This document shows, one piece after another, positions 1-7,561 of a DNA stretch of 17,916 nucleotides. The notes under the pieces were generated by a model. The model ran no database searches and had not been told where the DNA came from. It saw nothing but the letters and a program-made list of their open reading frames with translations. Numbering within the stretch: position 1 is the first letter of the stretch; every line of letters begins with the position of its first letter. The translations under genes and the position numbers were made by a program. This stretch comes from Oceanospirillaceae bacterium (GTDB lineage: Bacteria > Pseudomonadota > Gammaproteobacteria > Pseudomonadales > Balneatricaceae): positions 1 through 17,916 of the forward strand of contig JAGSHA010000021.1 of the NCBI GenBank assembly GCA_023954795.1, written 5' to 3'.

Positions 1-51
1 ACTGCCGGACATTTTTACATATAAGACAGAACTAATATAGGTTCTTCAGGA

Positions 52-831
52 TCAGCGATGACTCCAGCTAGGTTTCCGCTTCATGATAAATGCATCGATC
101 CCTTCTTGTGCATCATCCGTTAACATATTGTTCGTCATCACCCGCGCACAGCTGGAATACGCCTCGGCCAGCTTTTGTTCGCTTTGTTTATAAAATGCCT
201 GCTTACCAATAGACAGAGTCTTCCGTGATTTGCTGGCGATCTTACCGGCAACCTCAGCAACATAGTCTTCTAGCTCATCAGCAGCGACGACCCAATTCAC
301 CAAACCCATGTCTGCCGCTCGGTCAGCACTGATCAGGTCCCCCAGTAACAACAGCTCCATGGCATGTTTCGGCGCAACGGCCCGGGTTAACGCAACCATC
401 GGTGTAGAGCAGAACAATCCAATGTTCACGCCGGGTGTCGCAAAACGCGCATTGTCGGCAGATACTGCAAGATCACAACTGGCAACCAGCTGGCAGCCCG
501 CCGCCGTCGCTACGCCATGGACCTGAGCGATCACTGGAACGGGCAGATTGACAATTCGTTGCATCAACGCAGAACAGGTATCAAACGTCGCCTGATAATA
601 CGCCTCCTGCCCTTCGCCTAACATCTGCTTCAAATCGTGTCCCGCGCAAAAACCCTTACCACCACCACGCACCACAACAACCCGCACAGAGATATCTTCT
701 GCGATCTTATCCAGCTCCGCCGATAGTGTTTGCATCATCTCCATTGAGAGTGCGTTGTAAGCATCCAGCCGGTTAAGTGTCAGGTAACAGACACCATCCG
801 AATCTTCCCGCAATAAAATCTCGCTGCTCAT
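52..831 (-). CDS. Enoyl-CoA hydratase/isomerase (crotonase) family protein, ECHDC3-like
   Basis: A 259-residue crotonase-fold protein. The oxyanion-hole segment GFCAGHDLKQM and the second block AAGCQLVASCDLAV followed by FATPGVNIGLFCSTP are clear. These blocks resemble the vertebrate/bacterial ECHDC3 subgroup rather than classical enoyl-CoA hydratase. Both catalytic glutamates of the classical enzyme appear replaced: Gln stands where GGGCE has Glu, and Gly where the FGxPE block has Glu. Hydratase activity should therefore not be assumed. Start choice: an upstream in-frame GTG at 843 would add four residues, but the ATG at 829-831 has GGAG six bases before it and is preferred. The stop is TGA at 52-54. 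The gene is divergent from the small cysteine-rich gene at 1112. Family membership is secure; substrate and reaction are unknown. Confidence 0.9.
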   Translation of the reverse strand: MSSEILLREDSDGVCYLTLNRLDAYNALSMEMMQTLSAELDKIAEDISVRVVVVRGGGKGFCAGHDLKQMLGEGQEAYYQATFDTCSALMQRIVNLPVPVIAQVHGVATAAGCQLVASCDLAVSADNARFATPGVNIGLFCSTPMVALTRAVAPKHAMELLLLGDLISADRAADMGLVNWVVAADELEDYVAEVAGKIASKSRKTLSIGKQAFYKQSEQKLAEAYSSCARVMTNNMLTDDAQEGIDAFIMKRKPSWSHR

Positions 832-1111
832 CTCTATCTCCACGCCAGGTTATTTTTGTTATTACTGTAGAAAAGACAATATACGGGACTACCCTTATAC
901 GAACAAGTTCACCAAAAGTACTCCAGGCACCTCTGATGCATCGGTGAATATCTTGACCAGCACACTAGAAATTAAGAATTATTCCTAGATTTATTCGATC
1001 GAACTTATGCTATTTTTTAGGCATATAGAAAACAATAAGACAGCGGAACAACCGACTGCGCAGCTCGACACCAAAGGAGGCCATTAACCACAGACTTCAG
1101 GAGCGAACACC

Positions 1112-1360
1112 ATGGAGAATGCATGTGTGCTTTGTTTTAACCTGGTGATGCTGAATAAGCCTCACCCTTCATTGAAAAAAATCAGTGAGCTGAACAACAG
1201 CGAGCTTTACAAATGCTCTTGCTGCTTTGCTTTTCTACACAAATCGAATGGTATGTGGGAAGTGATAAGCGGAGGGGATTATCCTAGAGAAGGTTACTCC
1301 TGCGACCTAAGCGACACCGCGAACGGTGCCCATGAGAATCCCGCTGATACAGCGCCCTAG
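1112..1360 (+). CDS. Small cysteine-rich protein of unknown function
   Basis: An 82-residue ORF starting ATG at 1112 with AGGAG at 1099-1103, eight bases upstream. It has a CVLC pair (Cys5, Cys8) and a CSCC cluster (Cys35, Cys37, Cys38), plus Cys64. This arrangement suggests a small zinc-ribbon or other metal-binding knuckle. No signal peptide or membrane segment is visible. A second, stronger Shine-Dalgarno-like AAAGGAGG at 1073-1080 has no suitable start codon after it. The gene is convergent with the LuxR-type regulator, whose stop lies about 40 bp away, and divergent from the crotonase gene. I do not recognise the family. A plausible ribosome site and a non-random cysteine pattern argue that it is real, but no homologue was checked. 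Confidence 0.6.
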   Translation: MENACVLCFNLVMLNKPHPSLKKISELNNSELYKCSCCFAFLHKSNGMWEVISGGDYPREGYSCDLSDTANGAHENPADTAP

Positions 1361-1403
1361 ATAATTGAATCGTAATGTTCAAAACCTATGACGCTGCCTG
1401 ATT

Positions 1404-2183
1404 TCAAAGAATACCGGATTGATACAAACGAGCGATAAGCTGGGTTTTGTTCCGTGCGTTAAGTACTTTTTTTGCACGTGTGATGTGATAGGTCACACCT
1501 TCTTCTGTCAGCCCTAAATGATCCGCAATCATTTTTACTGACATACCTTCCGCTGTCATACGCAAGATATTGGTACAGGTTGCAGAGAAAACCGCATGCC
1601 TGACATAAGGGTTGGTTTCTTTTGAACCATCCAGTGCCAACAATTTATGGCATCGCTCAAGCAACGGCAGGAGTGAACCAGAAATGTCTTTATACAGTTC
1701 AGTAAACTCCGCTGATGACTTCCCGTGATACAAACCAAAATAGTTAAACCACGGTTTATCTGTATGCTTACCGACCGGTATATAAGCGCGCGAAGCAACG
1801 TTGTATTGCTCCCAGAAGCTTTCCACTAATGGCGTTGAGCTCCCAGCGCGTACATCAGTCACCAGCACCTCTGCACTGGTCGGCAATACTGACCAGAGCG
1901 GATCTAACGTAGCGACCTCCCGATAATAACGAGACACTATATGCTCGGGCAAAGACCCCTGAGTATCGACGCCATAGCTGCGTTTAGATACAGAAAAAAG
2001 AGAATCCTTAGACGCCAGATCGCGTGGCACAGAAGAATAAGTAAAGTAATGAAACCCCAGCTGGCGTAATAAAACTTCCAGTTCAGAAAAAATCTTATCC
2101 CAGCCGCATTCACTGATCAGAATATTACCACTAAAGACCGTGGACGACTGACCCGATCCCAGAACAGAAACAGCATCATTCAT
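1404..2183 (-). CDS. LuxR-family transcriptional regulator (solo, autoinducer-binding type)
   Basis: A 259-residue protein with an N-terminal autoinducer-binding-like domain (about residues 25-180) and a C-terminal GerE-type helix-turn-helix (about 195-259: GMSVKMIADHLGLTEEGVTYH, then NKTQLIARL). The Asp-Pro of the acyl-homoserine-lactone pocket is present (D94-P95). Other pocket positions conserved in TraR/LuxR are not evident: the Trp normally about 14 residues after the DP is missing, and the Gly before the central strand is replaced in SRAYIPVG. The HTH entry motif LTxRExE is degenerate (FSATCTNIL). No luxI-type synthase is in the window, so this is a solo. The ATG at 2183 has GGAG about 10 bases upstream. 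It probably responds to something other than a canonical AHL; that is inference. Confidence 0.87.
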   Translation of the reverse strand: MNDAVSVLGSGQSSTVFSGNILISECGWDKIFSELEVLLRQLGFHYFTYSSVPRDLASKDSLFSVSKRSYGVDTQGSLPEHIVSRYYREVATLDPLWSVLPTSAEVLVTDVRAGSSTPLVESFWEQYNVASRAYIPVGKHTDKPWFNYFGLYHGKSSAEFTELYKDISGSLLPLLERCHKLLALDGSKETNPYVRHAVFSATCTNILRMTAEGMSVKMIADHLGLTEEGVTYHITRAKKVLNARNKTQLIARLYQSGIL

Positions 2184-2280
2184 TGGATGTAAGCTCCGCT
2201 AACTGACAGCGGGAAAGCCTCTTCAACGCAAAACTCTTGAGCGTTACAACTGATTAAACTTAAGCCCACTAAACTGAAAC

Positions 2281-2293
2281 AGAACACTGTTCT
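2281..2293. promoter_or_regulatory. Candidate operator palindrome upstream of the luxR-type gene
   Basis: AGAACA-C-TGTTCT is a perfect inverted repeat with six-base arms. It is flanked by GAAAC at 2276-2280 and GTTTC at 2303-2307, which extend the inverted symmetry with asymmetric spacing. It lies about 100 bp upstream of the LuxR-type start, so autoregulation is possible. It does not match a standard 20-bp lux box. Confidence 0.3.
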
Positions 2294-2630
2294 TCCTCTG
2301 AAGTTTCGTTTTATTTTTGTAACTTACATAAAAATAAAGATCATTGCACTCAACCCATGCAACGGCGGTAATAATAATCCAACAGCCTTTTATAAGAAGT
2401 ACAAAAAGCTATAGTTTCAATGCATACCCAACACTCAAATAAGCCTACCTGCTGAACCTGTTGTATTTAATCAGATTATTACCGAACAATCCGGCATTTA
2501 GGTCAACAAAATTGCGTTCCTGAGTGTTTAAATTAAATCATAATTAAAACAAACGTTTTACTACATCTTTTATGACAATTTCATACTATCTTCTTAGTCA
2601 GAACCTCCCTGTTGTTCAAACTCACACATA

Positions 2631-2659
2631 CTGACGTACCGAATCGTTGCGCATATACT
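2631..2659 (+). promoter_or_regulatory. Candidate sigma-70 promoter of the M48 protease gene
   Basis: CTGACG at 2631-2636 (four of six matches to TTGACA), a 17-bp spacer, then TATACT at 2654-2659 (five of six matches to TATAAT). Transcription would start around 2665-2667, essentially on the ATG at 2667. That fits the absence of a ribosome-binding site there. Confidence 0.4.
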
Positions 2660-2666
2660 GCACGAT

Positions 2667-3701
2667 ATGAAGCCATATACTCAGCTCTGTCCAAAATACC
2701 GGCTCAGCATAGCGACCCTCATGCTTTGCTCGCTGTTATCAGCCTGCTCATCAACTGATCAGCGCCGCTTGAGTGATGAACAGCTCAAGACGGAACAGCG
2801 ATACCAGGACGGCCTGGCGCTACGTGAAGCACATAGATTAAACAGTCGCTTGCAAGACCTGTCATTTCCGCTGCTTGCTGCAGCCACCGATCGATGCGCA
2901 AACCGCACCAGATACAAGCTTGGCGTCCAACTGCATACAGCGGAAGACTACCCTGAAGATCAACGGGAAGCGGCACTGGAGGTATTTGATGAACTGGATG
3001 GCATTCGTGTAAAACACAGTGCTAAAGGAAGCAGCGCCAGGGAACACCTTTTACGCGGTGATAAAATCATCCAGATAAATGGAGATAAAGTGCCGGATTC
3101 CACGGCGAATACAGTCCGCCGCCTGAAGCAGCAACTGGCAATAAAATCGTCACTGGAATTAACACTTGAGCGTGACGACCGTCTTCACTCAGTCACGCTA
3201 ACCGCTGTGGAGGTTTGTGACTATCCGGTGCAACTCAGCCAGCAAGACGCCATCAATGCATTTGCAGACGGAAGCTCAATCATCGTCAACGCAGGTCTGA
3301 TGCGATTTGCCCGGGAAGACTCTGAGCTGGCACTCATCATCGCTCATGAGCTGGCGCACAATGTGGCTGATCACGGGATGGAAAAAATCAAAGGAGGCTT
3401 GATTGGTGGTCTATTTGATCTGGCGATCTCTTCTGGCGGTAGCATTGTCAGCCCGGCTATCGGTGTAGCATTGGGTGCAAACCTGCTGAGCCAATCGTAC
3501 GAAGTTGAAGCGGATAAGCTGGCCATCAGACTGATGCACCAACTCGAATACCCTCTGCAGCCTCTGCCGGAGTTCTGGCGGCGGATGGCAACCGTACACC
3601 CATCTTCTATTCGTCACGGCCAGCAAGCTTCACACCCCACGACCGTGGAACGCTACCTGATAATGAAACAGGAAGTAGAACGTCTGACTCAGACAGACTG
3701 A
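2667..3701 (+). CDS. M48-family metalloprotease lipoprotein with PDZ domain
   Basis: 344 residues. The N-terminus is a lipoprotein signal: basic n-region, hydrophobic stretch, lipobox LSAC with the lipid-accepting Cys27. A PDZ-like domain covers about residues 100-180 (LRGDKIIQINGDKV is typical). The protease domain follows. Its zinc motif is HELAH at 227-231, the third ligand is in EVEADKLA (Glu281), and a downstream HPTTVERY segment is typical of M48. The family acts in envelope protein quality control (compare BepA and LoiP), and the lipobox places this one at the membrane facing the periplasm. A PDZ domain ahead of the catalytic domain is the less common layout. The ATG at 2667 lacks a Shine-Dalgarno sequence. 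It is still the best start because it supplies the basic signal n-region. The 3' end overlaps the convergent thioesterase gene by 13 bp. Confidence 0.9.
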   Translation: MKPYTQLCPKYRLSIATLMLCSLLSACSSTDQRRLSDEQLKTEQRYQDGLALREAHRLNSRLQDLSFPLLAAATDRCANRTRYKLGVQLHTAEDYPEDQREAALEVFDELDGIRVKHSAKGSSAREHLLRGDKIIQINGDKVPDSTANTVRRLKQQLAIKSSLELTLERDDRLHSVTLTAVEVCDYPVQLSQQDAINAFADGSSIIVNAGLMRFAREDSELALIIAHELAHNVADHGMEKIKGGLIGGLFDLAISSGGSIVSPAIGVALGANLLSQSYEVEADKLAIRLMHQLEYPLQPLPEFWRRMATVHPSSIRHGQQASHPTTVERYLIMKQEVERLTQTD

Positions 3702-4132
3702 TGGTTTTGACGACGCGCAACGCGAAAGTGGGATTCAAATTCAATTACTGGCTGCTGCTGATCGTCAAAGACGGTGGCCTGCCCCACAAGATCACGCCCT
3801 TGCTGTGAAATAACGTTCGCCTGAGCCGTCACCCAGCCCTGACGCACAGCATTTAGAAACCGCGTCTCCAATGCGATGGTGCCGAAGTGCGTATCTTCCG
3901 GTAACACGCTCTTTATCGCCATCGCGACAGCCGTATCAGCCAACGCCGTGAGTGCACCACCGTGCATCAAACCGGCACCCTGAGCATATTCCTCAAAGAA
4001 CGGCATCGACAGCACAGCTTCCCCCTTGCAGGCACGTTCGATTTTCATGTTCAACAGGCGCTCAAACGGCGCTTCGCTAATCCACTGAGAAAGCTGAACC
4101 TGGTGTGGGCCGGTATGCTTAAGTTCATTCAT
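3689..4132 (-). CDS. PaaI-like hotdog-fold acyl-CoA thioesterase
   Basis: 147 residues, a normal length for a single hotdog domain. The signature LMHGGALTALADTAVAMA is present, with HGG at 57-59 and the probable catalytic Asp66 (compare HGGAIFALADTA in PaaI). A central strand-forming block, THFGTIALETRFLNAV, follows. It should hydrolyse a small or aromatic acyl-CoA in the cytosol; the substrate cannot be read from the sequence. The ATG at 4130-4132 is preceded by AGGAG with six-base spacing. The gene is convergent with the M48 lipoprotein gene, and the two coding regions share 13 bp at their 3' ends. It lies downstream of the gcvP terminators on the same strand, so it probably has its own promoter. 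Confidence 0.9.
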   Translation of the reverse strand: MNELKHTGPHQVQLSQWISEAPFERLLNMKIERACKGEAVLSMPFFEEYAQGAGLMHGGALTALADTAVAMAIKSVLPEDTHFGTIALETRFLNAVRQGWVTAQANVISQQGRDLVGQATVFDDQQQPVIEFESHFRVARRQNHQSV

Positions 4133-4235
4133 AGAACACTCCTGTTGTCGGTGTCAGGCCTATAGACGGCTGTTCAACATACAGCGGACAATCAGAAGAA
4201 AGGTCCTCATAAAAAGAGGACAGCGGAAAAAACAC

Positions 4236-4265
4236 AAAAAAATGGCGGTACTGGAAAGCACCGCC
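4236..4265 (-). terminator. Second intrinsic terminator downstream of gcvP
   Basis: On the minus strand GGCGGT pairs with ACCGCC (4244-4249 with 4260-4265) around a 10-nt loop. After one intervening base a run of seven T residues follows (4242-4236), then more T-rich sequence. It is too far from gcvP to be its main terminator. It is either a backup or the end of a separate short transcript. Confidence 0.65.
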
Positions 4266-4386
4266 GAAAGGTCAATTGCTATACGGGCGTTTCTGCTCCC
4301 CTTGCGATCAAATCGCGGGCACGGAAAACAAAGAAACAGGGGAAGTCGGATCAATCATATCGATCCTGGCGCGCAACCCTCCCCCA

Positions 4387-4410
4387 GAAAAAAGGCCCCG
4401 AAAACGGGGC
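4387..4410 (-). terminator. Intrinsic terminator of the sdaA-glyA-gcvH-gcvP unit
   Basis: On the minus strand GCCCCG-TTTT-CGGGGC (4410-4395) is followed by C and then a six-T run (4393-4388). It lies about 80 nt past the gcvP stop and is a textbook Rho-independent terminator. Confidence 0.88.
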
Positions 4411-4488
4411 AAAAGGACCTGAGAGCCGGATTCCCTTAAGAGCCTATAGGGAACCCGTTCCAGACGGTGCTTGATGCGCTATATCTGA

Positions 4489-7374
4489 TCAGTCTTCCTG
4501 GTACGCTTCGATACCCGGGCAAGAACAGATAAAGTTACGGTCGCCGTATACGTTGTCGATACGGTTTGCCGTAGGCCAGAACTTGTATGCACGTGTGTGT
4601 GCTGTTGGGAATACTGCTTCCTCACGGGAATATGCACGATCCCAGCTCTCGCCAATCAAATCAGCCTGTGTGTGTGGTGCGTGGTGCAGAGGGTTGTTCT
4701 CTACTGTCCACTCACCGCTCTGAACACGGCTGATCTCCGCTTTGATTTTCACCATGGCTTCGATGAAGCGATCCAACTCAGCTTTCGCTTCAGATTCAGT
4801 TGGCTCAATCATCAGTGTGCCAGCAACAGGGAAAGACATCGTTGGCGCGTGGAAACCGTAGTCCATCAGACGCTTAGCAATATCTTCCTCGGTCACACCG
4901 GATTCTTCTTTGATCGGACGGATGTCGACGATACATTCGTGTGCCACTTTATTGTTGCGACCACGATACAGAATCGGGAAGTGCTCAGACAGCTGCTCAG
5001 TCAGGTAGTTGGCATTCAGAATTGCCACTTCCGTTGAGCGTTTCAGGCCGTCTTTACCCAGCATACGGTTGTACATCCAGGTGATTGGCAGAATGGCTGC
5101 AGAACCGTACTGTGCAGCAGCAACTGCACCGTTGTTCGCATCCAGACCTTCAACCGGGCTTACCTTATGGCTTGGCAGGAATGGTGCCAGGTGGCTCTTC
5201 ACGCCGATTGGACCCATGCCCGGACCACCGCCACCGTGTGGGATAGCGAATGTCTTGTGCAGGTTCAAGTGCGATACATCAGAACCGATCACACCTGGCT
5301 TGGAGATACCCACCTGCGCGTTCATGTTCGCGCCATCCATGTAAACCTGACCACCAAACTTATGGATGATCTGGCAGATCTCAACGATGTCTTCTTCGTA
5401 CACACCGTGGGTGGATGGATAAGTGATCATCAGCGCAGACAGGTTCTCTGCGTGCTCTTCCGCTTTCGCAGCCAGATCTGCAACGTCAACGTTACCGTTT
5501 TCGTCACATGCAGTAACGACGATCTTCATGTCCATCATTGCTGCGGATGCCGGGTTGGTACCGTGTGCAGAAGATGGGATCAGGCAGACGTTACGGTGAC
5601 CTTCACCGATGGACTCCTGATACTTACGGATCGCCAGCAGACCTGCGTATTCACCGGATGCCCCGGAGTTAGGCTGCAGGGAGATATTGTCGTAACCGGT
5701 GATCTCAACCAGCTGATCTTCCAGCTGATTCAGCATCGCGTGGTAACCCGTTACCTGGTCGGCCGGTGCAAACGGGTGGATGTTTGCGAATTCAGGCCAG
5801 GTCACAGGAATCATCTGCGCGGTTGCATTCAACTTCATGGTGCAGGAACCCAGTGGGATCATGCCATGCACCAGAGAGTAATCTTTGTTTTCCAATGCCT
5901 TCATGTAGCGCAGCATTTCAGTCTCAGACTGGTAGCTGTTGAAGGTTGGGTGCGTCAGGATTGCATCTTCACGACGCTGTTCTGCACTGATACCTGTCGC
6001 TTCACCGGCAGTGATACGTGCATCAATCAGAGCAACATCCAGACCGTGGTTATCACCCAGAATGACAGTGAACAACTCAGCAACATCAGCAGCAGTGGTA
6101 GTTTCATCGAAGCTCACTCCCAGCTTGCCACCGTCAATCTGACGGAAGTTGCAGCCGGCATCCAGTGCGCGCTGGTATACAGAAGCGTCAGCAGCAAAGG
6201 TCAGCGTATCGAAGTAAGTATCGTTGGTTTCAACGCCTTTCTCTTTCAGACCGGACGCCAGAATAGCCGTCAGACGGTGTACGCGTTCCGCAATGCGTTT
6301 CAGACCTTCCGCACCGTGGTATACGGTGTAGAAGCTCGCCATGTTGGCCAGCAGCGCCTGTGCAGTACAGATGTTTGAGGTCGCTTTCTCACGACGGATG
6401 TGCTGTTCACGGGTCTGCATCGCCATACGCAATGCCTGATTACCGTTTACATCGATAGAAACACCGATGATACGACCCGGAACGGAGCGTTTCAGTTTCT
6501 CAGACGCGGCGAAGAATGCAGCGTGTGGACCACCGAAGCCCATTGGGACACCAAAGCGCTGAGAAGAACCCAGTACAATGTCAGCACCCAGCTCGCCAGG
6601 TGATTTCAGCAACACCAGAGACAGAATATCAGCAGCTACAGCCACCATCGCTTTCTGTTCTTTCGCTTTAGCAACCAGAGTTGCAACGTCAGTGATATCA
6701 CCGTAAGTACCTGGGTACTGCAGCAACACACCGAATGCATCGTAGTCACCCAGCTTGTCAGCTGCGTCTACAACAATGTCGTAGCCGAAGTATTCCGCAC
6801 GGGTTTTTACAACGTCGATCGTCTGTGGGTGTACGTCGTCCGCAACGAAGAAGGTGTTGCACTTCTTACGGTTGGAACGCTTACACAGGGTCATTGCTTC
6901 TGCCGCAGCAGTCGCTTCGTCCAGCAGGGAGGCATTCGCCAGTTCCATGCCAGTCAGATCCATCACCATCTGCTGGTAGTTCAGCAGTGCTTCCAGACGG
7001 CCCTGTGCGATTTCAGGCTGATAAGGAGTATAAGCAGTGTACCAGCCTGGATTCTCCAGTACGTTACGCAGGATTACATTCGGTACATGAGTGTTGTGGT
7101 AACCCATACCGATGTAGGACTTGTTTACCTTGTTCTGGTTAGCCAGAGCTTTCAGTTCAGCCAGAGCTTCAACTTCACTGATACCCAGATCCATGTCCAG
7201 CGCATCATCCAAACGGATGGAATCTGGCACGGTCTGTTCAATCAGTTCCTGCAGGGTGCTGACACCCAGTGTTTCCAGCATGGCTTGCTGCTCTGCTGCA
7301 TCCGGACCTACGTGACGACGTGTAAATTCGTTACGCTGTTCCAGTTCGCTCAGTGTGCGCTTTTCAACTGCCAT
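4489..7374 (-). CDS. gcvP: Glycine dehydrogenase (aminomethyl-transferring), P protein
   Basis: The P protein decarboxylates glycine with PLP and passes the aminomethyl group to lipoyl-GcvH. It is the single-chain gammaproteobacterial form (961 residues from the chosen start), with both homologous halves. The N-terminal half has YIGMGYHNTHVPNVILRNVLENPGW-like sequence. The C-terminal half carries SLQPNSGASGEYAG and the PLP-lysine block LNLHKTFAIPHGGGGPG. The lysine is residue 707 from the ATG, matching its expected position in E. coli GcvP. An upstream in-frame TTG at 7383 adds three residues; the ATG at 7374 is preferred although its Shine-Dalgarno (AGG) is weak. The gene is last in the operon, 187 bp after gcvH from this start, and ends at the terminator at 4387-4410. 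Intact, high confidence. Confidence 0.98.
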   Translation of the reverse strand: MAVEKRTLSELEQRNEFTRRHVGPDAAEQQAMLETLGVSTLQELIEQTVPDSIRLDDALDMDLGISEVEALAELKALANQNKVNKSYIGMGYHNTHVPNVILRNVLENPGWYTAYTPYQPEIAQGRLEALLNYQQMVMDLTGMELANASLLDEATAAAEAMTLCKRSNRKKCNTFFVADDVHPQTIDVVKTRAEYFGYDIVVDAADKLGDYDAFGVLLQYPGTYGDITDVATLVAKAKEQKAMVAVAADILSLVLLKSPGELGADIVLGSSQRFGVPMGFGGPHAAFFAASEKLKRSVPGRIIGVSIDVNGNQALRMAMQTREQHIRREKATSNICTAQALLANMASFYTVYHGAEGLKRIAERVHRLTAILASGLKEKGVETNDTYFDTLTFAADASVYQRALDAGCNFRQIDGGKLGVSFDETTTAADVAELFTVILGDNHGLDVALIDARITAGEATGISAEQRREDAILTHPTFNSYQSETEMLRYMKALENKDYSLVHGMIPLGSCTMKLNATAQMIPVTWPEFANIHPFAPADQVTGYHAMLNQLEDQLVEITGYDNISLQPNSGASGEYAGLLAIRKYQESIGEGHRNVCLIPSSAHGTNPASAAMMDMKIVVTACDENGNVDVADLAAKAEEHAENLSALMITYPSTHGVYEEDIVEICQIIHKFGGQVYMDGANMNAQVGISKPGVIGSDVSHLNLHKTFAIPHGGGGPGMGPIGVKSHLAPFLPSHKVSPVEGLDANNGAVAAAQYGSAAILPITWMYNRMLGKDGLKRSTEVAILNANYLTEQLSEHFPILYRGRNNKVAHECIVDIRPIKEESGVTEEDIAKRLMDYGFHAPTMSFPVAGTLMIEPTESEAKAELDRFIEAMVKIKAEISRVQSGEWTVENNPLHHAPHTQADLIGESWDRAYSREEAVFPTAHTRAYKFWPTANRIDNVYGDRNFICSCPGIEAYQED

Positions 7375-7442
7375 CTTTATCAACCTGTTCTTATCCGGCC
7401 CGCTGCCAAAGCAGCCAGCCGTTGTTTATCTTAACAACCCGT

Positions 7443-7503
7443 CTGAAGCGGCATCGTGCTTCAGTAAATGGGGGTGCGGGGCGGTCCTGCACGACCACCC
7501 CGC
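7443..7503 (-). other. Paired hairpins in the gcvH-gcvP intergenic region
   Basis: On the minus strand the first is an 11-pair stem at 7503-7476 (GCGGGGTGGTC with GACCGCCCCGC, one wobble, 6-nt loop). The second has seven-base arms, CTGAAGC/GCTTCAG, at 7464-7443 with an 8-nt loop. There is no T-run after either, so they are not canonical terminators. They more likely set mRNA processing or stability, or reduce gcvP expression relative to gcvH. Confidence 0.6.
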
Positions 7504-7561
7504 GCTTGCTTAAAGAGCTGATCGGGGGACTATCTAAACCGGACCCACCCGGCCAGAGCGA

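Larger units (their letters stand above)
2184..2666. other. 483-bp AT-rich intergenic region between divergent luxR-type and M48 genes
   Basis: No credible ORF or RNA gene is visible. It holds the divergent promoters. Two items stand out: a 13-bp palindrome AGAACA-C-TGTTCT at 2281-2293 about 100 bp upstream of the luxR-type start, and a promoter-like pair immediately before the M48 gene (listed separately). The rest is AT-rich, with A/T tracts around 2310-2340 and 2525-2570. Confidence 0.6.
4133..4488. other. 356-bp intergenic region downstream of gcvP, with stacked minus-strand hairpins and terminators
   Basis: No ORF is supported. Reading on the minus strand from gcvP, it holds: an imperfect hairpin at 4428-4456 (nine pairs including one wobble), a strong intrinsic terminator at 4387-4410, about 120 nt of structured sequence, a second terminator at 4236-4265, and a further hairpin at 4203-4221 (GTCCTC/GAGGAC). 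The promoter of the thioesterase gene must lie towards its left end, but no convincing -35/-10 pair was found. Confidence 0.7.

Noticed and set aside
994..1003. TTCGATCGAA palindrome upstream of the small cysteine-rich gene
   Set aside because: A single 10-bp palindrome with no second copy and no clear promoter relation; chance is a sufficient explanation.
4407..4426. Glycine-riboswitch-like words downstream of gcvP
   Set aside because: GGCAAAAGGAC appears on the plus strand but CTCTCAGG only on the minus strand, so the two blocks cannot form the aptamer. They lie in a 3' untranslated region next to a terminator.
5167..6378. A 403-codon plus-strand open frame inside gcvP
   Set aside because: Antisense shadow; frequent Cys, Arg, Gln and Val reflect the reverse complement of gcvP codons.
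7471..7503. GC-rich stem after gcvH as a transcription terminator
   Set aside because: No T-run follows on the minus strand, and gcvP needs the same transcript.
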